Positions 6,887-11,018 of a DNA stretch of 11,018 nt are shown here, in pieces (the stretch's first letter is position 1; the number at the start of each line of letters is the position of its first letter). The notes below the pieces were generated by a model. That model searched no databases, had not been told where the DNA came from, and saw only the letters and a program-made list of their open reading frames with translations. The stretch spans positions 159 to 11,176 of the forward strand of contig KN173998.1 in NCBI GenBank assembly GCA_000759655.1, read 5' to 3'. Source of the stretch: Acidicaldus organivorans. GTDB lineage: Bacteria > Pseudomonadota > Alphaproteobacteria > Acetobacterales > Acetobacteraceae. A program made the translations under genes and the position numbers.

Positions 6887-7617
6887 CGCGGCGAGAGCGC
6901 GGAATTGGCCCCGCTGGTCTCCGCGCCGACGGTCCCGGTGGGGGCGGCAAACGCCGCGCTCTCCGCCTGCCACAACCCGTATCCGGCGAGCGTCGCGGCA
7001 AGGAAGAGGACGAGGCTCAGCACCCCCTCCACCCCGTGGCCGAGCCGCGCCCCGCGGGCGAGAAGCACAAAGATCAGGGTCTGCGGCAGATAGCCGAGCA
7101 GGCTTGCCGCGAGGAAGGGAAGCGGCGGCAAGGCGAGGAAGCCTCCGGCGAGGTTGAGCAGCAGATTGTTGCCGACCGGAAAGAGGCGGAGCATCAGGGT
7201 GGCGCGAAACGGCACGGCGCAGAGCCGCTCCCGCCACTGGCCGAGGCGACCCAGTTTTCCCCCGTCTCGTCCCTCCGCCCGCCTGCCGCGCCAAAGTCCG
7301 CGGGCGAGCCGCGCCCAGAGATAATCGAGCGCGCAGCCGCCGAGCTGCGCGGCAAGGGCCAGCACAAGCGCCGGGACGAGCCCGAAGCCAGCCCCCGCGG
7401 CAAAGGCCACCGCCTGGCGCGGCGCGCCAAGCGCGGTCATCACCGCCCCTGCCCCGACCAGGAGAGCCGCGCGCGCCCGCGGCGCAAGGGCGGGGAGCGC
7501 CTGCCAGTGCGGCGCGCTCCAGCGCCAGAGCAGCGCCGCACCGGCGAAAAGGGCGGCGAGCGCGGCGAGCCGGAGCAGGATCGCGGCCCACGGTGTGGCG
7601 GGAGCGCCTCTTGCCAT
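6874..7617 (-). CDS. TVP38/TMEM64 family membrane protein (VTT/DedA-like domain)
   Basis: This is a polytopic inner-membrane protein of 247 residues. A first hydrophobic segment (about residues 9-27) is followed by ALLVGAGAVMTALGAPRQAVAFAAGAGFG, then a long hydrophobic helix, a basic linker, and the signature FRATLMLRLFPVGNNLLLNLAGGFLALP typical of the VTT domain (R-x-FP-x-GN-x-LN-x-GG). Two further hydrophobic segments end the protein. The family is linked to lipid scrambling or envelope homeostasis, but the role of bacterial members is poorly defined. The ATG at 7617 is preceded by a GGGG stretch. An in-frame ATG at 7674 would overlap the moeB end by 38 bp and is less likely. It sits 19 bp after moeB on the same strand, suggesting one transcript. 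The polar tail after the last helix ends in the third copy of a 16-bp repeat. Confidence 0.85.
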   Translation of the reverse strand: MARGAPATPWAAILLRLAALAALFAGAALLWRWSAPHWQALPALAPRARAALLVGAGAVMTALGAPRQAVAFAAGAGFGLVPALVLALAAQLGGCALDYLWARLARGLWRGRRAEGRDGGKLGRLGQWRERLCAVPFRATLMLRLFPVGNNLLLNLAGGFLALPPLPFLAASLLGYLPQTLIFVLLARGARLGHGVEGVLSLVLFLAATLAGYGLWQAESAAFAAPTGTVGAETSGANSALSPRSLE

Positions 7618-7636
7618 CACCCCGCCGCCCGCCTCC

Positions 7637-8467
7637 TCAGGCGAGATCGCAGGCAAGAGGGGGGCTCGGCGCATGGTGGGAAAGGTCGCAAATGCGCGGC
7701 GCCTCGCCGCACAGCGCGCAATGTGGATCGCGCATCAGGGTGATCGTGTCGAAGCGCTGGGAGAGCGCGTCCCACATCAGGAGCCGCCTGCTCAAGGTCT
7801 CGCCCGCCCCGGCGAGATATTTGAGCGCCTCGACCGCCTGCAACGCGCCCATCACCCCGGTCACCGCGCCGAACACCCCGGCCTCGCTGCAGCTCGGCAC
7901 TTCGCCCGGCGGGGGCGGCTCCGGATAGAGGCAGCGATAGCAGGGGCCTTCGGGGGGGAAGAGGGCGAGCTGTCCCTCAAAGCGGAGCACCGCGGCGGAG
8001 ACCAGCGGCCGTCCGGCGAGGTGGGCGGCATCGGCTACCAGATAGCGGGTGGCGAAATTGTCGGACCCGTCGCAGACGAGGTCGTAGGCGGCGATCAGCG
8101 CTTGCGCATTGGAGGGATCGAGACGGAAGGAATGGGGCTCGACCCGGACTTCCGGATTGAGGCGCCGCGCCGCCTCCGCCGCCGAGAGCGCCTTGGGCCG
8201 GCCGAGATCGGGGGTGCCGTGAGCGATCTGACGCTGGAGGTTGGAGAGCTCCACCACGTCGTCGTCGATGATGCCGATCCGCCCCACCCCCGCCGCGGCG
8301 AGGTAGAGGATAAGCGGGCTTCCCAGCCCGCCTGCGCCGATGACGAGCACGCTCGCTGCCCTGAGCCGCGCCTGGCCGATGGCGCCGATTTCGGGAAGCA
8401 GGATATGACGGGCGTAACGGGTGAGTTCCGCTTCGCTGAAGTCGAGGGAGGGCTCTGGACCGGTCAT
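7637..8467 (-). CDS. moeB: HesA/MoeB/ThiF family adenylyltransferase (molybdopterin-synthase adenylyltransferase-like)
   Basis: This 276-residue E1-like enzyme would adenylate the C-terminal Gly of a ubiquitin-like sulfur carrier (MoaD in molybdopterin synthesis, or ThiS in thiamine synthesis) using ATP. Visible motifs are the nucleotide-binding GAGGLGSP at 44-51, DDDVVELSNLQRQ at 68-80, and DLVCDGSDNFATRYL. The zinc-binding pairs are Cys176/Cys179 (CYRC) and Cys250/Cys253 (CALC). A further Cys193 in PSCSEAGVFG sits where family members have a conserved reactive Cys. There is no rhodanese domain, so this is the short bacterial form. MoeB and ThiF cannot be separated on this evidence, since no moa or thi gene is in the window. 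No good Shine-Dalgarno precedes the start, but TATATT lies 7 bp upstream of the ATG. Confidence 0.92.
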   Translation of the reverse strand: MTGPEPSLDFSEAELTRYARHILLPEIGAIGQARLRAASVLVIGAGGLGSPLILYLAAAGVGRIGIIDDDVVELSNLQRQIAHGTPDLGRPKALSAAEAARRLNPEVRVEPHSFRLDPSNAQALIAAYDLVCDGSDNFATRYLVADAAHLAGRPLVSAAVLRFEGQLALFPPEGPCYRCLYPEPPPPGEVPSCSEAGVFGAVTGVMGALQAVEALKYLAGAGETLSRRLLMWDALSQRFDTITLMRDPHCALCGEAPRICDLSHHAPSPPLACDLA

Positions 8468-8532
8468 GGCGCCTAATATAGGACCCCGAAGCAGAGCCTC
8501 CTATAGGGGCTCCGAGATGGCAGAGAGCGGCG

Positions 8533-9306
8533 ATGACGGCAGAGACCTCCCCTTCCCTTCCGGTCGGCGAGAGAAGTGAGAACGGCGAGGGGGCGCTCGT
8601 TCTCTTCTCGGGAGGACAGGACTCGACCACCTGCCTGATGTGGGCGCTCGCCCGTTATCCGCGGGTGGAGACGGTGGGATTTTCCTATGGCCAGCGTCAC
8701 GCAGTGGAGCTCGCCTGCCGTGAGCGCATCCGGACCCGCCTCGCCGCCTGGCCCGGCTGGGGCGAGCGGCTCGGCCCCGACCATCTCCTCGATCTCGGCG
8801 CGCTTTTCGCCGCCGGCGTGCCCACCTCGCTCACCGCCGACCTTCCCTTCACCCAGCCCGCGGGCGGACTTCCCTCGACTTTCGTGCCGGGGCGCAATCT
8901 CCTCTTTTTCATGGGAGCGGCGATCATCGCCTTCCGCCGCGGGCTCCGGCGGCTGGTGGGGGGGATGTGCGAGACCGACTTCTCCGGCTATCCCGACTGC
9001 CGCGACGATACGCTGAAGGCGCTTCAAGTCGCGCTCAATCTCGGCATGGAGCGGCGTTTCATGATCGAGACGCCGCTGATGTGGCGCGACAAGGCGGACA
9101 CGTTCGCGCTTGCCGACGAATTGGGGGGCGAGGCGGGGCTCGCCCTCATCCTCGAAGAGACCCACACCTGCTATCTCGGCGAGCGGGGGATGCGTCATCC
9201 TTGGGGGTATGGCTGCGGCGCCTGCCCCGCCTGCAGCTTGCGTGCCCGCGGCTTCGCGCTCTGGGAGGCACGGCGCGGCGGGGCTGGGGGCGCGCCCACG
9301 GCGTGA
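8533..9306 (+). CDS. queC: 7-cyano-7-deazaguanine synthase QueC
   Basis: QueC converts 7-carboxy-7-deazaguanine to preQ0 with ammonia and ATP, in the queuosine tRNA-modification pathway, in the cytosol. The 257-residue protein has the PP-loop [10 protein letters not shown] at residues 24-33 and the YGQRHAVEL segment. It also has the substrate-pocket region [14 protein letters not shown], and the C-terminal zinc cysteines in HTCYLG and [15 protein letters not shown]. The roughly 19 residues before the PP-loop are a short variable extension, and the usual length is 220-240. An ATG at 8517 is out of frame. It is divergent from moeB with 65 bp between. Neither queD, queE nor a recognisable preQ1 riboswitch is present in the window. 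The glycosyltransferase gene begins 10 bp after its stop. Confidence 0.97.
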   Translation: MTAETSPSLPVGERSENGEGALVLFSGGQDSTTCLMWALARYPRVETVGFSYGQRHAVELACRERIRTRLAAWPGWGERLGPDHLLDLGALFAAGVPTSLTADLPFTQPAGGLPSTFVPGRNLLFFMGAAIIAFRRGLRRLVGGMCETDFSGYPDCRDDTLKALQVALNLGMERRFMIETPLMWRDKADTFALADELGGEAGLALILEETHTCYLGERGMRHPWGYGCGACPACSLRARGFALWEARRGGAGGAPTA

Positions 9307-9316
9307 TCCTTCGCCC

Positions 9317-10432
9317 GTGAAGATCTTCGAGGTCACCAACAGCGATTTCGCGCTCGTCCATTTCATCGCCCCGTTGATGCGGGCGCTGCGCGCCCGCGGC
9401 CATGAGGTGGCGGGTGTGGCGCCGACGGGGCCGCTTTCGGCCGATCTCGAGGCGGAGGGGTTCCGCCTGATCGATGCGCCTCTGGTGCGCCGCATCGCCC
9501 CTCTCGCCCATCTCCGCGCCTTTCGCGCGCTCCTCGATCTCTTCCGCCGCGAGCGGCCCGAGCTGGTGCATGCCCATATGCCGATCAGCGGCTGGGTCGG
9601 CCGCTTCGCCGCGCGAGCAGCAGGGGTGCCGCGGATCGCCTACACCGCGCACGGGCTCCTCTTTCTCCAGCCGGGTCCCCTCTGGCGGCGGGTGGTCGCC
9701 TTCGTTCTCGAATGGATCGCGGGGCAAATGACCGACCTCTACCTCACCGTCTCGGAGGAAGAGGCGGCCATCGTGCGCCGGCTTCGCATCCATCGCGGCG
9801 CGGTGGCAGTCGGCAATGGCCGCGACCCGGCGCGTTTTGCCCCGGACCCGGAGGCAAGGCGCGCGGTGCGGGAGGCGCTCGGCGTGCCTGAGGCGCGCCC
9901 GGTGGTGATCATCGTCTCCCGTCTCGTCCGCCACAAGGGTCATGTCGAGCTCCTTCAGGCGATGGAGTCGGTGCCCGAGGCCGAGCTTTGGGTGGTGGGC
10001 GAGCGTCTCCCCTCCGATCACGGCGAGGACCTCGAGCCCCATTTCGCGCGCGCCGCCGCCCGCCTCGGCCCTCGGCTGCGGCGTCTTGGCTATCGCCGTG
10101 ACATCCCCGCCCTGCTCGCCGCGGCCGATATCTTCGTGCTGCCGAGCCATTTCGAGGGACTGCCGATGTCGGTGATCGAGGCGATGCTCTGTGCGCTGCC
10201 GGTGGTGGCGAGCAGCATCCGCGGCCCGCGCGAGCAGGTGATCGACGGGGTCACCGGCCTCCTCGTCCCGCGCCGGGATGCGAAAGCGCTCGCCGCCGCA
10301 CTGGGCCGGCTCGTGGCCTCGCCCGCGCTCCGCCGTCAGATGGGCGAGGCAGGGCGGGCGCGGGCGCTCGAAGCTTACACGGTGGAGATCGTGCTCGCCC
10401 GCACGCTGGACGCGCTCGGTCTCGCGCGCTAA
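9317..10432 (+). CDS. Glycosyltransferase family 4-like protein
   Basis: This 371-residue retaining glycosyltransferase has the two-Rossmann GT-B fold. The N-terminal half begins VKIFEVTNSDFALVHFIAPL and contains the HAHMPISGWVGRFAAR and YTAHGLLF segments. The C-terminal donor-binding half has VIIVSRLVRHKGH, LRRLGYRRDIPALLAAADIFVLPS and the EX7E motif at Glu280 and Glu288 (HFEGLPMSVIEAM), followed by VTGLLVP. Such enzymes transfer sugars from nucleotide or lipid donors in polysaccharide, O-antigen or glycolipid synthesis, probably at the cytoplasmic membrane face. The sugar cannot be predicted. The GTG at 9317 is chosen because it keeps the complete first beta strand and lies 10 bp after queC. 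The open frame back to 9110 overlaps queC and is not supported. No strong Shine-Dalgarno is seen, so translational coupling to queC is likely. Confidence 0.9.
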   Translation: MKIFEVTNSDFALVHFIAPLMRALRARGHEVAGVAPTGPLSADLEAEGFRLIDAPLVRRIAPLAHLRAFRALLDLFRRERPELVHAHMPISGWVGRFAARAAGVPRIAYTAHGLLFLQPGPLWRRVVAFVLEWIAGQMTDLYLTVSEEEAAIVRRLRIHRGAVAVGNGRDPARFAPDPEARRAVREALGVPEARPVVIIVSRLVRHKGHVELLQAMESVPEAELWVVGERLPSDHGEDLEPHFARAAARLGPRLRRLGYRRDIPALLAAADIFVLPSHFEGLPMSVIEAMLCALPVVASSIRGPREQVIDGVTGLLVPRRDAKALAAALGRLVASPALRRQMGEAGRARALEAYTVEIVLARTLDALGLAR

Positions 10433-10495
10433 GCGGAGCGCGGCCCGCGGCGCGGGCAGCGTTCGAGCGAGACGGGCAGGCTTGGGAGAATGGCG

Positions 10496-11018
10496 ATGAT
10501 GGACGTGATCCCCATCCGGCGGGCATTGATTTCGGTTTCCGACAAGACGGGACTGGCCGAACTCGGCACGGCGCTCGCTGCCGCCGGGGTGGAGATCCTT
10601 TCCACCGGCGGCTCGGCCGAGGCCCTGCGCCAGGCGGGCGTGGCGGTGACTGACGTCAGTGCCTACACCGGGTTTCCCGAGATCATGGACGGGCGGGTGA
10701 AGACGCTTCATCCGCGCATCCACGGCGGCATCCTCGCCCGCCGCGACCTCCCCGCCCACCTGGAAGCGATGCGCGCGCATGACATTCCGCCGATCGATCT
10801 CGTCGTGGTCAATCTCTATCCCTTCCGCGCCGTGCTGGCGCGCGGTGCCGACGAAGAAACGCTGATCGAGAACATCGACATCGGCGGCCCGAGCCTGATC
10901 CGGGCGGCGGCGAAGAACCACGAATTCGTCACCGTGCTCACCGATCCCAGCGATTATGACGAGTTCCTCAGCGCCTTTCGCGAGCGGGGCGGCGTCTCCC
11001 TCGAATTCCGCCGCCGCC
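10496..11018 (+). CDS. purH: Bifunctional AICAR transformylase/IMP cyclohydrolase PurH, N-terminal part; runs off right edge
   Basis: PurH catalyses the last two steps of de novo purine synthesis, formylation of AICAR and ring closure to IMP. Only the first 174 or so codons, covering most of the N-terminal IMP cyclohydrolase (MGS-like) domain, are in the window. Recognisable segments are [62 protein letters not shown] and [18 protein letters not shown]. Three in-frame ATGs occur at 10490, 10496 and 10499. GGGAG at 10484-10488 gives 7 nt to 10496, which is preferred. The AICAR transformylase domain lies beyond the edge. It follows the glycosyltransferase stop by 63 bp of GC-rich sequence and may share the queC transcript. 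Confidence 0.97.
   Translation, partial: MMDVIPIRRALISVSDKTGLAELGTALAAAGVEILSTGGSAEALRQAGVAVTDVSAYTGFPEIMDGRVKTLHPRIHGGILARRDLPAHLEAMRAHDIPPIDLVVVNLYPFRAVLARGADEETLIENIDIGGPSLIRAAAKNHEFVTVLTDPSDYDEFLSAFRERGGVSLEFRRR

Noticed and set aside
7595..8476. Plus-strand open frame of 293 codons opposite moeB
   Set aside because: It is antisense shadow of a well-supported E1-like enzyme with all Zn cysteines.
8468..8532. preQ1 riboswitch upstream of queC
   Set aside because: The gap is only 65 bp, and neither the C-rich loop nor the A-rich tail of preQ1-I is present. queC is also upstream of the usual preQ1-responsive salvage step.
9146..10921. Very long minus-strand open frame (591 codons) opposite the glycosyltransferase, queC end and purH start
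   Set aside because: It is antisense to clearly recognised genes, its product is His/Arg/Gly-rich without motifs, and long antisense frames are common at this GC content.

Overview
The window is a GC-rich stretch of ordinary chromosomal housekeeping genes. A CIRCE-controlled groES-groEL operon, a usg gene, paired 67-residue cold-shock proteins and the overall gene content point to an alphaproteobacterium, plausibly of the Rhodospirillales/Acetobacteraceae type. That placement is inferred from gene content and was not tested by a search. I see no phage, insertion sequence, CRISPR array, rRNA or tRNA.

Layout, left to right. The 5' part of a dihydroorotase gene (1-360, minus) runs off the left edge, and its first codons look scrambled by a 36-bp inversion plus a frame shift. 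Divergent from it is a plus-strand run: a small single-pass membrane protein of unknown function (483-923), a nitrilase-superfamily amidohydrolase (938-1813) and NAD kinase (1813-2658, overlapping the previous stop codon by one base). A stem-loop at 2779-2798 separates this run from convergent minus-strand genes: a small protein with two tandem Cys modules (2821-3216) and two CspA-type cold-shock proteins (3317-3520 and 3659-3862). An intrinsic terminator lies between the two csp genes. The upstream csp gene has a long leader that can fold over its ribosome binding site. Next comes groEL (4259-5896) and groES (5954-6268), with a UUCG-loop terminator after groEL. A canonical CIRCE operator overlaps the groES promoter, and a second, degenerate CIRCE-like site lies just upstream of it.

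Divergent from groES is usg (6544-6804). It converges on a two-gene minus-strand unit made of a MoeB/ThiF-type E1-like enzyme (7637-8467) and a TVP38/TMEM64 membrane protein (6874-7617). Divergent from moeB is a plus-strand run: queC (8533-9306, queuosine pathway), a GT4-type glycosyltransferase (9317-10432, GTG start) and the 5' part of purH (10496 to the right edge).

The genes serve nucleotide and cofactor metabolism (dihydroorotase, NAD kinase, PurH, QueC, MoeB) and stress proteostasis (GroESL, Csp). The unusual signals are mostly regulatory or mutational: the scrambled dihydroorotase start, the double CIRCE, the csp leader fold and inter-csp terminator, and two separate short tandem duplications that each include a gene's stop codon.
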